15,190 bases of DNA from positions 1 through 15,190 of the forward strand of contig CBDUUP010000064.1 in assembly GCA_965370435.1 (NCBI GenBank), written 5' to 3'. The notes under the pieces are model-generated. The model had not been told where the DNA came from, did no database searches, and saw nothing but the letters and a program-made list of their open reading frames with translations. Numbering within the stretch: the stretch's first letter is position 1; each line of letters begins with the position of its first letter. The position numbers and the translations under genes are program-made. The stretch comes from CBDUUP01 sp965370435 (lineage in GTDB: Bacteria; Chloroflexota; Anaerolineae; Anaerolineales; UBA11579). Positions 6,310-13,709 of this stretch are shown piece after piece.

Positions 6310-6417
6310 AAGCCCTGACCGGTCTTACTGGGACTGCGAAGATTTATTGGTAGCCCTGAAGTAGAACCAGCGAGAACGGTGAAGACGGAACCCGGTGAGA
6401 CCCGTCAGGTCATTCAA
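6306..6417 (+). other. Long imperfect hairpin in the leader of the first MFS gene
   Basis: CCTGAC (6314-6319) pairs with GTCAGG (6404-6409). After a single C-C mismatch, GGTCTTACTGGG (6321-6332) pairs with CCCGGTGAGACC (6391-6402) over all 12 positions if two G-U pairs are allowed. TTGAA (6306-6310) and TTCAA (6413-6417) may extend the stem. The 58-base apical part holds a possible smaller stem, TTGGT (6347-6351) with ACCAG (6366-6370). No T-tract follows, so it is not an ordinary terminator. It could be a structured leader RNA or a tiny inverted-repeat element. Confidence 0.55.
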
Positions 6418-6471
6418 ACGTCTAGTAAAGACTTAAAGGTATTACAAACTATTGGTATTAAGGAGAATGTA

Positions 6472-7893
6472 ATGGAACAAAATAACACCCCCAAAACAAT
6501 GCGGACCTTTTTCATCATCTGGGCGGGACAATTTATCTCCATCATCGGCTCGGGGCTGACCGGCTTTGGACTGGCGGCCTGGATCTTCCTCCAGACCGGG
6601 GAAGCCACGCCCTTCGCCCTGACGGCATTGTTCTCGAATTTGCCCAGAGTGCTTCTGTCCCCGATAGCCGGTTCGGTGGCCGACCGCTACAACCGCCGCC
6701 GGATCATGATCCTGGCGGACAGCGCGGCGGCCCTGGTCACCCTGGGCGCGGCAGTCCTGCTCTTCTCGGGCAGCCTGCAAGTCTGGCACATTTACGTCAT
6801 CGCTTTCATGGGATCGGTCTTCGGCACTTTCCAGGAACCGGCCTACCGGACTTCCATCACCATGCTGGTGCCCAAGAAAGACCTGGCCCGTGCGGGCGGC
6901 ATCCAGCAGATGGGCTATGCCCTCACTTCCATCATCACCCCCATGGCAGCGGCTCTTTTATATGCAGCCATCGGCCTGAGCGGGATCATGGTGATCGATT
7001 TCGTCACCTTCTTCTTCGCCGTGGGCGCGCTGCTGCTGGTGCACATCCCCCAGCCCAAGCTCACCACAAAGGTGGAAGGCGAAGGGGAGAAACCCTCCAT
7101 GCTGCGGGACGCGGTCTTTGGCTGGAAATTCCTGGTGAAACGCCCCGGCCTGTTCGGCCTGCTGTGGTACTACGCGGCGGTCAATTTCTTCCTGAGCATT
7201 TCTGGCGTGCTCTTTGGCCCTTTGATCCTCTCCTTTGCAAACGTTGAAGGCATGGGCATGGTCCAGATGGTCAGCGGGGTCGCCATGCTGCTGGGCGGCA
7301 TCTTGATGAGCACCTGGGGCGGACCCAAGAAACGCCGCATCTGGGGCGTGGTTGCCACCATCGCCCTCAGCGGGGTCGGCTACGTGATGGCAGGCTTACT
7401 CCCTTCGATCATCCTCATCGCGGCGGGCCAATTTGTGATCCTGTTCTTCATCCCCATCTCGTCGGCCCTCAGCCAGGTCGTCTGGCAGACCAAAGTGCCC
7501 GCCGACGTCCAGGGACGGGTCTTTGCCATCCGGGCCATGATCGCCTACTCCATCATGCCGCTCTCTAACCTGATCGCGGGGCCGCTGGCGGATAAGGTCT
7601 TCAACCCGCTGCTGGCCGAGGGCGGGGCTTTGGACGGCACCTTCATCGCCTCCATCATGGGAACCGGCCCCGGCCGCGGGATCGGGTTGATCTTCATCGT
7701 CTCGGCGTTCTGCCTTTGGGCCGTCAGTCTATATGCTTTCGTCAATCCTCGCATCCGCAACCTGGAGACCGAGATCCCCGACGCCATCCCCGATGAGGTG
7801 GACGAGATCGAGGCCGTCTCCGATGAAGTTGGCGCGGAAAGCGCTGACGAAGCCCCGGTTGATGAGATGGCGGCTTCCCCGGCTTCAGATTAA
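6472..7893 (+). CDS. MFS efflux transporter, first of two paralogs
   Basis: The 473-residue protein has about 12 hydrophobic segments and resembles the MFS_3/EntS and macrolide-efflux (MefA-like) exporters, which are proton-driven drug or siderophore exporters in the inner membrane. It has the loop 2-3 signature GSVADRYNRRRIMILAD, with Asp and Arg in the usual MFS motif A places. It ends in an acidic soluble tail (about 440-473) rich in Glu, Asp and Ala. The start ATG 6472 is fixed by AAGGAG (6460-6465); an upstream in-frame extension would run through the hairpin region. It follows an ArsR-like regulator and precedes a close paralog, so it is probably a regulated exporter. The substrate is unknown. 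Confidence 0.9.
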   Translation: MEQNNTPKTMRTFFIIWAGQFISIIGSGLTGFGLAAWIFLQTGEATPFALTALFSNLPRVLLSPIAGSVADRYNRRRIMILADSAAALVTLGAAVLLFSGSLQVWHIYVIAFMGSVFGTFQEPAYRTSITMLVPKKDLARAGGIQQMGYALTSIITPMAAALLYAAIGLSGIMVIDFVTFFFAVGALLLVHIPQPKLTTKVEGEGEKPSMLRDAVFGWKFLVKRPGLFGLLWYYAAVNFFLSISGVLFGPLILSFANVEGMGMVQMVSGVAMLLGGILMSTWGGPKKRRIWGVVATIALSGVGYVMAGLLPSIILIAAGQFVILFFIPISSALSQVVWQTKVPADVQGRVFAIRAMIAYSIMPLSNLIAGPLADKVFNPLLAEGGALDGTFIASIMGTGPGRGIGLIFIVSAFCLWAVSLYAFVNPRIRNLETEIPDAIPDEVDEIEAVSDEVGAESADEAPVDEMAASPASD

Positions 7894-7938
7894 GTCCTAC
7901 TCCCGGCAGGCATTCTAACGGCAGATACCTACCGGCGG

Positions 7939-7966
7939 ACGCCGTACCGGCGTGACAAGTTTTTTT
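7939..7966 (+). terminator. Possible intrinsic terminator after the first MFS gene
   Basis: ACGCCG-TAC-CGGCGT (7939-7953) forms a six-pair stem, followed after six bases by seven Ts (7960-7966). The gap before the T-tract is longer than usual, so this is tentative. Confidence 0.4.
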
Positions 7967-7979
7967 GCTGCGAAACACT

Positions 7980-8020
7980 AAAGACACGAAGATGAGACAG
8001 GTTTCAATCTTCGTGTCTTT
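7980..8020. repeat. Perfect 14-bp inverted repeat between the MFS genes
   Basis: AAAGACACGAAGAT (7980-7993) and ATCTTCGTGTCTTT (8007-8020) are exact complements around a 13-base loop. The arm belongs to the same GACACGAAG-type repeat family as 9489-9512. It may attenuate read-through into the second MFS gene. Confidence 0.75.
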
Positions 8021-8091
8021 GGATTAATCCAGGTGTTGTATAACGCCATCAATATTTATAACTGTATCATCCCTGCGCACCGGAGACAATC

Positions 8092-9474
8092 ATGGAGAAC
8101 ACTACCCCAAGACCCCGCTCAATGAAGACCTTTTTCGTCATCTGGATCGGGCAGCTAATTTCGATGCTCGGTTCGGGCTTGACCAGTTTTGGCCTGGGCG
8201 TCTGGATCTTCGCCCGGACCGGCAAGGCCACGCCGTTCGCCATCACCGCCTTGTTCGGTTCCCTGCCCAGCGTCCTGCTCTCGCCCGTGGCGGGCATGGC
8301 CGCGGACCGGTACAACCGGCGCAAGATCATGATCCTGGCCGACACCGGCGCGGCCGTGGTCACGTTGGTTGCCGCGGTTCTGCTGATGACCGACAGCCTC
8401 CTGATCTGGCACATTTACCTGATCGCTATGTCCAGTTCGATATTCAGCGCATTCCAGGAACCGGCCTACAGTTCTTCGATCACCATGCTGGTGCCTAAAG
8501 AGCAGTTGGCCCGGGCCGGGGGATTGATGCAGATGGGGCAGGCCATCAGCGGGCTGCTCACCCCGCTGTTGGCCGGGGTTCTGTTCGTCTACATTGACTT
8601 GAGGGGAATCATCTGGATTGACTTCATCACCTTCTTCTTCGCGGTGGGAGCCTTGCTCCTGGTGCGCATCCCCCAGCCCAAGCCCACCACCGAAACCGGA
8701 GAGAAGACGTCTTTCATACAAAGCGCGCTGTTCGGTTGGAAGTACCTCCGCGCTCGGGCGGGGTTGTTCTGGATACTGTGGTACTTCGCGGTGGGGAATT
8801 TCGCCCTCAACATCTCCTCCGTGATGCTGACTCCCCTGGCGCTGACCCTGGGCGGGGCGGCGGAACTGGGCGGCGTCCAGGCGGCCATCGGCGTCGGCAT
8901 GTTGGGGGGCAGTATTGTGATGAGCGCCTGGGGAGGGCCCAAACGCCGGGTCTTGGGATTGATCGGTTCGGTCTTTTTCATCGCCATAGGCTTTCTCGTC
9001 ACCGGTTTAACTCCCTCTATTTTCGTGGTCGCCGCCGGGGGGTTCATCATCTTGTTCTTCCTCCCCTTCGCTTCCGCGCTCAGCCAGGCGATATTCCAGA
9101 CCAAAGTGGCCGCAGACGTTCAGGGCCGGGTGTTCGCCATACGGATCATGATCTCCCGTTCGATCATGCCGCTGGCCTTCATCATCGCCGGGCCGCTGGC
9201 GGATAAGGTCTTCGAACCGTTGATGGCGGAGGGCGGCGCGCTGGCCTCGAGCGTGGGGGCCGTCATCGGGGTTGGGACAGGGCGAGGCTATGGGCTGATG
9301 TTCATCATCTCTTTCTTGCTGCTCTTTGTCGCCAGCGTGCTGGCCCTGGCCCATCCCCGCATCCGCAACCTGGAGACTGAACTCCCGGACGCGATCATTG
9401 ATGAGGTGGTGGAAGCTGAGCCGGAGATTGAAAAGATGGAAGGGGAGGCGGTTTCGGAAACTGTAGTTTCTTAG
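8092..9474 (+). CDS. MFS efflux transporter, second paralog
   Basis: The 460-residue protein matches the upstream MFS gene along nearly its full length: MKTFFVIWIGQLISMLGSGL near the N-terminus, AADRYNRRKIMILADTGAA at motif A, TFFFAVGALLLVRIPQPKP in the middle and HPRIRNLETELPDAI near the end, plus an acidic tail. About 12 membrane segments are expected, with export in the inner membrane. The ATG at 8092 has GGAGA at 8082-8086. It has its own 198-base upstream region, so it may be expressed partly apart from the first gene. The pair could work as two pumps of different substrate range; a heterodimer would be unusual for MFS proteins. The substrate is unknown. Confidence 0.9.
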   Translation: MENTTPRPRSMKTFFVIWIGQLISMLGSGLTSFGLGVWIFARTGKATPFAITALFGSLPSVLLSPVAGMAADRYNRRKIMILADTGAAVVTLVAAVLLMTDSLLIWHIYLIAMSSSIFSAFQEPAYSSSITMLVPKEQLARAGGLMQMGQAISGLLTPLLAGVLFVYIDLRGIIWIDFITFFFAVGALLLVRIPQPKPTTETGEKTSFIQSALFGWKYLRARAGLFWILWYFAVGNFALNISSVMLTPLALTLGGAAELGGVQAAIGVGMLGGSIVMSAWGGPKRRVLGLIGSVFFIAIGFLVTGLTPSIFVVAAGGFIILFFLPFASALSQAIFQTKVAADVQGRVFAIRIMISRSIMPLAFIIAGPLADKVFEPLMAEGGALASSVGAVIGVGTGRGYGLMFIISFLLLFVASVLALAHPRIRNLETELPDAIIDEVVEAEPEIEKMEGEAVSETVVS

Positions 9475-9488
9475 CCCAAAAACTTTAC

Positions 9489-9512
9489 CACGAAGACACG
9501 AAGGCACGAAGA
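9489..9512. repeat. Three tandem copies of an 8-bp CACGAAGR unit
   Basis: CACGAAGA, CACGAAGG and CACGAAGA run head to tail just after the second MFS gene. This type of intergenic repeat is common in environmental bacteria. Confidence 0.85.
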
Positions 9513-9519
9513 AAGACAA

Positions 9520-9552
9520 AAACCCTAAGGGTCTTTAAGACCCTTAGGGTTT
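9520..9552. terminator. Bidirectional hairpin between convergent genes
   Basis: AAACCCTAAGGGTC (9520-9533) and GACCCTTAGGGTTT (9539-9552) are perfectly complementary around TTTAA. It lies between the second MFS gene and the converging acetyltransferase gene. The arms' own A and T ends can provide short U-tracts in both directions. Confidence 0.65.
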
Positions 9553-9580
9553 CCTCGTAACCTTCTTAGAAAGTGACTTT

Positions 9581-10072
9581 CTATGAAAGGGATTTATACA
9601 TAACAAAGGCGTCCACCAGGCCATGCCGTGGATGGCGGAAGGCTTTGGGGATGGTTCCAACTACGTCAAATCCGTGCTTCTTCCAGAGGCGGATGGCTCC
9701 TTCATTCGTAGAGACCACCAGGTTGAACTGCATGGCGAGAAATCCCTGGGCGGCGGCTTCTCGCTGGGAATGTTCGCACATTGCGGAGGCAATCCCTCGC
9801 CCGCGGGCGTTTTCGGCAACGATGTAGCCGCAGTTGCAGACGTGATCGCCCAGGGCGGGTTGGTTGGGCTTCAGGTAGTAGGTTCCGAGGAGAGCGTTGT
9901 CGCCATCTACGGCGACGTAGGTGGCCGCGGGAAGCGACACCCAGGCTTTGTGGGCGTCCTCTTCTGAAATGTCGAGGGCGAAGGCGTAGGTTTCACCGGC
10001 TCGAAAAACCGGCTCGATGATGCCCCATACGGCGGCCCAATCGTTCTCTTCAAAACGTCGAATCATAATCAT
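9581..10072 (-). CDS. GNAT-family N-acetyltransferase
   Basis: The 163-residue protein has the GNAT fold markers: an N-terminal IRRFEENDWAAVWGI, the acetyl-CoA pyrophosphate-binding ARGRGIAS (89-96, R/QxxGxG/A) and the C-terminal STNEGAIRLWKKHGFDVVGT (121-140). From family knowledge it transfers an acetyl group from acetyl-CoA to an amine; close relatives are annotated as amino-acid or antibiotic acetyltransferases, but the acceptor is not determinable. ATG 10072 overlaps the epimerase stop as ATGA; an internal ATG at 10066 is also possible. No strong Shine-Dalgarno is visible, so translation probably couples to the epimerase gene. It is the last gene of the hydrolase-epimerase-acetyltransferase operon. 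Confidence 0.9.
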   Translation of the reverse strand: MIMIRRFEENDWAAVWGIIEPVFRAGETYAFALDISEEDAHKAWVSLPAATYVAVDGDNALLGTYYLKPNQPALGDHVCNCGYIVAENARGRGIASAMCEHSQREAAAQGFLAMQFNLVVSTNEGAIRLWKKHGFDVVGTIPKAFRHPRHGLVDAFVMYKSLS

Positions 10073-11061
10073 CGAATAGATGAATGGCGGGAACGTTGGC
10101 GGAACCACTGGACGGTATCTGCCAGACTTTCCTTGAGCGGACGCGGTTGGTAGCCCAGCTCGCGGGCGGCCTTGGCGTGGCTGATGACCGAATTGCCCCA
10201 CAGGGTTTCCAGGGAGTAGGGGGTAATGCGCGGCTGGGCGCGGGCGATGCGGTAGTAGTGGGGGGTGAAGCGGCTTACGAAATGCGCCACGGCGGAGGGA
10301 ATCTTCATGCGCAGGAAGCTCCGGCCGGTCAGCTCCCACAGGGTTTCAATCAGGTCGGGGACGGAGAGCTGTTCGCCGGAGAGGATGTAAGACTCACCCG
10401 ATTGGCCCTGGTCGCGCGCCAGGATGATACCTTGAGCGACATCGCGCACATCCACAAAATCGTAGGCGCCCTCAACGTAAAGCATGGGTTTGCGTTCAAC
10501 CGCATCCCGGATGAGGGCGCCCATCTCGGAACCGCGGAAATCGTATGGGCCGATGACACCGGTGGGGCAGACGATGACGGCGTTAAGACCCTGCTGGGCG
10601 GCCTCTTGCACCGCCAGGGAAGCCAGGGCTTTGCTCTGGTCGTAGGCGCTGATGGCATTTTCTGGGTCATAGGGGAGGCTTTCGTCGATGGTGACGCCAT
10701 GCGGGGCGCGGGGCAAGGCATGGATGGAACTGGTGTAAACCAGGCGTTTGATATCCTGCTGTTGGGCGGCAAAAAGGACATTGCGGGTCCCCAATACGTT
10801 GACCTGGTGAACCAGGGCGTCGCGGCCCGGCATGATAGAGATCAATCCGGCCAGATGGTAGACGTTTTCGACCCCTTCGAAGGCCTGGAAAAGCGCCTGG
10901 GCGTCCAAGATGTCCCCTTCGACGACCTCAACGGCCAACCCTTCCAGAGGGGACAGGTCGTCGTTTGGCTGTACCAAGACGCGCACTTTTTCTCCTGACG
11001 AGAGCAGGGTGCGGACCAAGACATTGCCTATGTGCCCCGTAGGGCCGGTAACAAGATTCAT
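10069..11061 (-). CDS. NAD-dependent epimerase/dehydratase (extended SDR family)
   Basis: The 330-residue protein starts directly on the Rossmann motif: MNLVTGPTGHIGNVL, with TGPTGHIG at 5-12. The active site is Ser111/112 (YTSSIHA) and Tyr140/Lys144 (AYDQSKALA, YxxxK). It resembles dihydroflavonol-4-reductase-like and hopanoid-associated epimerases: an NAD(P)-dependent soluble oxidoreductase or epimerase with an unknown substrate. The start at 11061 is supported by GAGG five bases upstream. A TTG at 11088, overlapping the hydrolase stop and preceded by another GAGG, would add nine residues that the family does not need. It is the middle gene of a three-gene minus-strand operon. Confidence 0.9.
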   Translation of the reverse strand: MNLVTGPTGHIGNVLVRTLLSSGEKVRVLVQPNDDLSPLEGLAVEVVEGDILDAQALFQAFEGVENVYHLAGLISIMPGRDALVHQVNVLGTRNVLFAAQQQDIKRLVYTSSIHALPRAPHGVTIDESLPYDPENAISAYDQSKALASLAVQEAAQQGLNAVIVCPTGVIGPYDFRGSEMGALIRDAVERKPMLYVEGAYDFVDVRDVAQGIILARDQGQSGESYILSGEQLSVPDLIETLWELTGRSFLRMKIPSAVAHFVSRFTPHYYRIARAQPRITPYSLETLWGNSVISHAKAARELGYQPRPLKESLADTVQWFRQRSRHSSIR

Positions 11062-11084
11062 GTATTCCTCGGTAGGTTGGATTT

Positions 11085-11960
11085 TCAATCACTGACCTCG
11101 GCCAAGAATTCCAATACGGCTTCACTCCCGCCGTCTGGGTACAACATCCAACCAAAGGCATGCACCCATTCTGGAACGTAAACGATTTTTCCGTGGTCAA
11201 GTAATTTGAACAGCCCGTCCATCACTTCCTTTTCTCTATCATCCTGCCCAGGGTAGGTGTCGGGCAGCATCAAGACCGGGCATTTCACTTTCTGGTAATA
11301 CTCCTCAAAACGATAGGAGTGTAAATGTTTGGTGTAATCTTCAACCACGATTCCCCAACTTCCAATGTATTTATCTTCACCGATTTTATGGGCATCATAT
11401 CTTTTGACAGATTCAAAAATCTCGCTCCACCAACCCATTTTTTCAAAACCCTGGCGGCTGGCGGCTGCCAGTTCGTCAATGGACGAAAATTCTGTGGGAG
11501 GCGTATTGCGGATTTTCTCCAAAGTCTGGGCGGAATGTTCATCGAACTCAGCCTCGGAGCCTTCCCAAAGCCCATAGGGGCCGAATTGGCTGAACAGCGC
11601 GCCCTCGCATACCAGGGAGAGAACTCTGTCGGGATACTTGGCCGCCATGCTGAGGCCCACTTCCGCGCCCAGCGAACTCCCCACGATGTGGGCGCGCTCT
11701 AGCTGCAAATGCTGCATGACGGCGACAACTTCTTGGGCCAATTCGTCTATGTGGTAGCCGGTCTGGGGTTTGTCGGATTTGCCGTGGCCTTTAAGATCGA
11801 AGAGGACCAGATGATAGTCTTCTTGAAAATGGGGGACCACACCCTGCCACATCATCAAATTCCCGCCGCCGAAGTGGAGGAAGAGGATGGCAGGGCCTGC
11901 GTTTTCATATTCTCTGATCTGGATTTCGTTGTCGCCTACGTTGATGCGTTGATCTTTCAC
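11085..11960 (-). CDS. Alpha/beta-hydrolase fold enzyme
   Basis: With a GTG start at 11960 the protein has 291 residues. It shows an oxyanion-hole HFGGGN (29-34), FDLKGHGKSDKP (54-65), the nucleophile elbow GSSLG (94-98, Ser96), an acid in LMLPDTYPGQDD and a late His in PEWVHAFGW. The family includes esterases, lactonases, dehalogenases and meta-cleavage hydrolases; the substrate is not identifiable. The start is chosen because AAGAGG (11968-11973) lies 7 bases before the GTG. A longer frame back to 12032 is an artefact: its first 24 codons come from the insertion sequence end and the target duplication. It heads the operon with the epimerase and acetyltransferase. The IS lies 23 bases before this start. 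Confidence 0.88.
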   Translation of the reverse strand: MKDQRINVGDNEIQIREYENAGPAILFLHFGGGNLMMWQGVVPHFQEDYHLVLFDLKGHGKSDKPQTGYHIDELAQEVVAVMQHLQLERAHIVGSSLGAEVGLSMAAKYPDRVLSLVCEGALFSQFGPYGLWEGSEAEFDEHSAQTLEKIRNTPPTEFSSIDELAAASRQGFEKMGWWSEIFESVKRYDAHKIGEDKYIGSWGIVVEDYTKHLHSYRFEEYYQKVKCPVLMLPDTYPGQDDREKEVMDGLFKLLDHGKIVYVPEWVHAFGWMLYPDGGSEAVLEFLAEVSD

Positions 11961-11977
11961 TATATGGCCTCTTAGTG

Positions 11978-11983
11978 GATACC
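11978..11983. repeat. Left target-site duplication GATACC
   Basis: Identical to 13486-13491 and directly abutting the TGT end of the insertion sequence. Confidence 0.85.
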
Positions 11984-13485
11984 TGTCGTACATCATAACA
12001 TCGTTCCGAAAGACAAGCACCTTAACAACCAAATAACCATCAAGACATCGTTCCGCTGAAAAAATGGGCGAACAGGCGGGCTGCTTTCCTGATTACAGGC
12101 CAAAGGCTCGACTTCGTTCGCTTAGCAGAGCGAGATGGATGCGGCAACACGGGTTCTGAGAGCGGGAATCGGTAAGCCGCCAAACGCCGACGGACATTTG
12201 CATCGGGAGCAGCATTGTATACGACCAAGGTAGCTCTAGCAGGGTGCAGATCCAAAGTGACCCAAACGCCTTGCCCAGGCTCCGCTTTAGGTACAGGCCA
12301 AACGACATTCAAAACCGAGACAGTCTTGTCTGGCAAGACCTTCCGCATGAAATGGACTTTGCCTTCATGGAGCGGTCGTCTCTTGGACGCAGGTTGGATC
12401 ATTCCGGGAAGATAAGACGGTGGCTGGCGGTGATGAACTTCGTAGGGGGTCTGCTCGTTCAGGCGGCTGTGGGGTCGCTGCCGATACAAAGCGAAAAAGC
12501 GCTCACCCTTTTCCTGTACATCATCTATGCCGCTCAAGTAGGTCTCTTCCCAGACATGCTTGTTGTAATCCTGATGAAAACGTTCCACATATCCATTGCT
12601 CTGAGGATGGTACACAGGCGAAAAAACTAGTTCTGTGCCTGCCTGAAGCGCTAGACGGACAACTTTGCCCAGCACGTGCGGATGGGTAAAGCCGCCGCTG
12701 AAACAGCCTTCATTGTCTACTTGAGTGTATTGGGAGATACCCAACTCTTACCAGACGCGTATCAGAAAGGCTTCGGCATCTTGAGAGCGACATTGACTAA
12801 AAGCCTGACCAGTAGGATACCGGGAAGCCACATCAATAGCGTTGAAACAAGGCACCCGTTCCCCACCTTTCAGATAATGAGGCACAATATCTATTTGGAT
12901 CAAGGTCTGGGGCTTCTTCACCCGCAAACGCGGATAGCGGATCTCAGGCTGAACAAGACGCTGATAAGGCCGAGTCATCCCTGCGGCTCGTATCACTCGC
13001 TCGATAGTGGATTTACTCGGTAAGGGATGTACTCCCTTCTCTCTCAGGCGAGTGCGGATCGCTTGCCCGCCAACATACTTCAGCCCTTGCCCTCGAGAGA
13101 CTTCGGCTTCCAACTCGCTGCGGGTTTGCTCTATGGCCCGCTTGACTTCATCTGCCGTTCGTTTCGCTATCCGTTGGGGACGCCGGGAGCGTTCTTTCAG
13201 CCCCTCCCACCCCTCGCTTTTGTACCGCCGCCACCATTTTCGCACCCATCGGGGTGTTCGCCCTATCTCTTGGGCAACTTCCTTCGAACTTTGCCCTGCA
13301 CGCTTAAGATGGATTGCGCTTGTTCGTTCTTCCATTAGCGTCCTCATTTGCACTACCTCCTTCTCTGGATGTGTGCATTAGACCCTATTTTCGGAACGAT
13401 CTCTTGATGGTTTGGTTGTTAATGTGCGGAACGATCTCTTGATGGTTTATTTACTAAACTCGGAACGATGTCTTGATGTATCACA
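11984..13485 (-). mobile_element. Complete IS481-like insertion sequence, 1502 bp
   Basis: The ends begin TGT and finish ACA. The outer 25 bases are inverted repeats matching at 21 positions: TGTCGTACATCATAACATCG on the left against TGTGATACATCAAGACATCG from the right. A 6-bp target duplication, GATACC, flanks it at 11978-11983 and 13486-13491. Five copies of an 18-base motif related to CATCAAGACATCGTTCCG sit at the ends: 11991-12008 and 12038-12055 on the left; 13392-13409, 13427-13444 and 13461-13478 inverted on the right. TGT ends, a 6-bp duplication and an rve-type transposase fit the IS481 family; the multi-copy ends are unusual for it. Confidence 0.9.
12040..13347 (-). pseudogene. IS481-like transposase with one in-frame stop codon
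   Basis: A frame of 435 codons from ATG 13347 (AAGGAGG eight bases upstream) is interrupted only by TAA at 12748-12750; the frame is the same on both sides. The first 199 residues hold an HTH (VAQEIGRTPRWVRKWWRRYK, 24-43) and the first catalytic Asp (QIDIVPHY, Asp153). After the stop come TQVDNEGCFSGG (second Asp, about 211) and HPQSNGYVERFHQ (catalytic Glu, about 255). The stop therefore separates the catalytic residues, and neither piece alone should be active. The likely ancestral codon is Gln (CAA) or Glu (GAA). The second part could restart at TTG 12744, but an active split DDE enzyme is unlikely. The gene's own stop lies within the left inner terminal repeat. Confidence 0.85.
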
Positions 13486-13491
13486 GATACC
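13486..13491. repeat. Right target-site duplication GATACC
   Basis: Identical to 11978-11983 and directly abutting the ACA end of the insertion sequence. Confidence 0.85.
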
Positions 13492-13709
13492 AACTAATTG
13501 GCAGGATTTTGGCAGAAGAACTGCAACGTAAATATAACGCTCAATATTATACAATCTTTTCCGTTGTTAAAATGAAGTATATGTAAAAATCGAAGCGAAT
13601 CATCTTGGGTCGTTCTTCCAATTTTTCTTGAACCCAAATGGCCCACCATTCTGCATTATGTTAAAATACTACAATATTAATATATTTCATAAAAAAAGGA
13701 GACTTAATC
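13492..13709. other. AT-rich divergent promoter region
   Basis: This stretch is markedly AT-rich. It holds the probable old -10 of the hydrolase operon on the minus strand and a plus-strand TACAAT (13670-13675) that could serve the methyltransferase gene, with no clear -35. No reading frame is convincing. Confidence 0.5.
13546..13551 (-). promoter_or_regulatory. Probable original -10 of the hydrolase operon
   Basis: A minus-strand TATAAT lies just outside the IS. Removing the IS and one target copy would put it about 78 bases upstream of the hydrolase GTG. No good -35 is seen. The IS now separates it from the operon by 1.5 kb. Confidence 0.4.

Noticed and set aside
6379..6471. N-terminal extension of the first MFS protein
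   Set aside because: It would translate part of the long hairpin. AAGGAG sits at the right distance before ATG 6472, and the paralog starts at the matching place.
10073..10339. Upstream extension of the acetyltransferase frame
   Set aside because: It lies out of frame within the epimerase gene, and the GNAT fold starts at 10072 with a stop/start overlap.
10084..10998. 304-residue plus-strand frame opposite the epimerase gene
   Set aside because: It is an antisense shadow; the minus strand has the Rossmann and YxxxK motifs.
11961..12032. Upstream extension of the hydrolase frame
   Set aside because: These codons derive from the IS end and target duplication. A good Shine-Dalgarno precedes GTG 11960, and the fold starts just after it.
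11984..13485. Tn7- or CAST-like transposon suggested by the multi-copy end motifs
   Set aside because: Only one transposase-type gene is present, with no TnsC, TniQ or Cas genes, and the duplication is 6 bp, not 5 bp.
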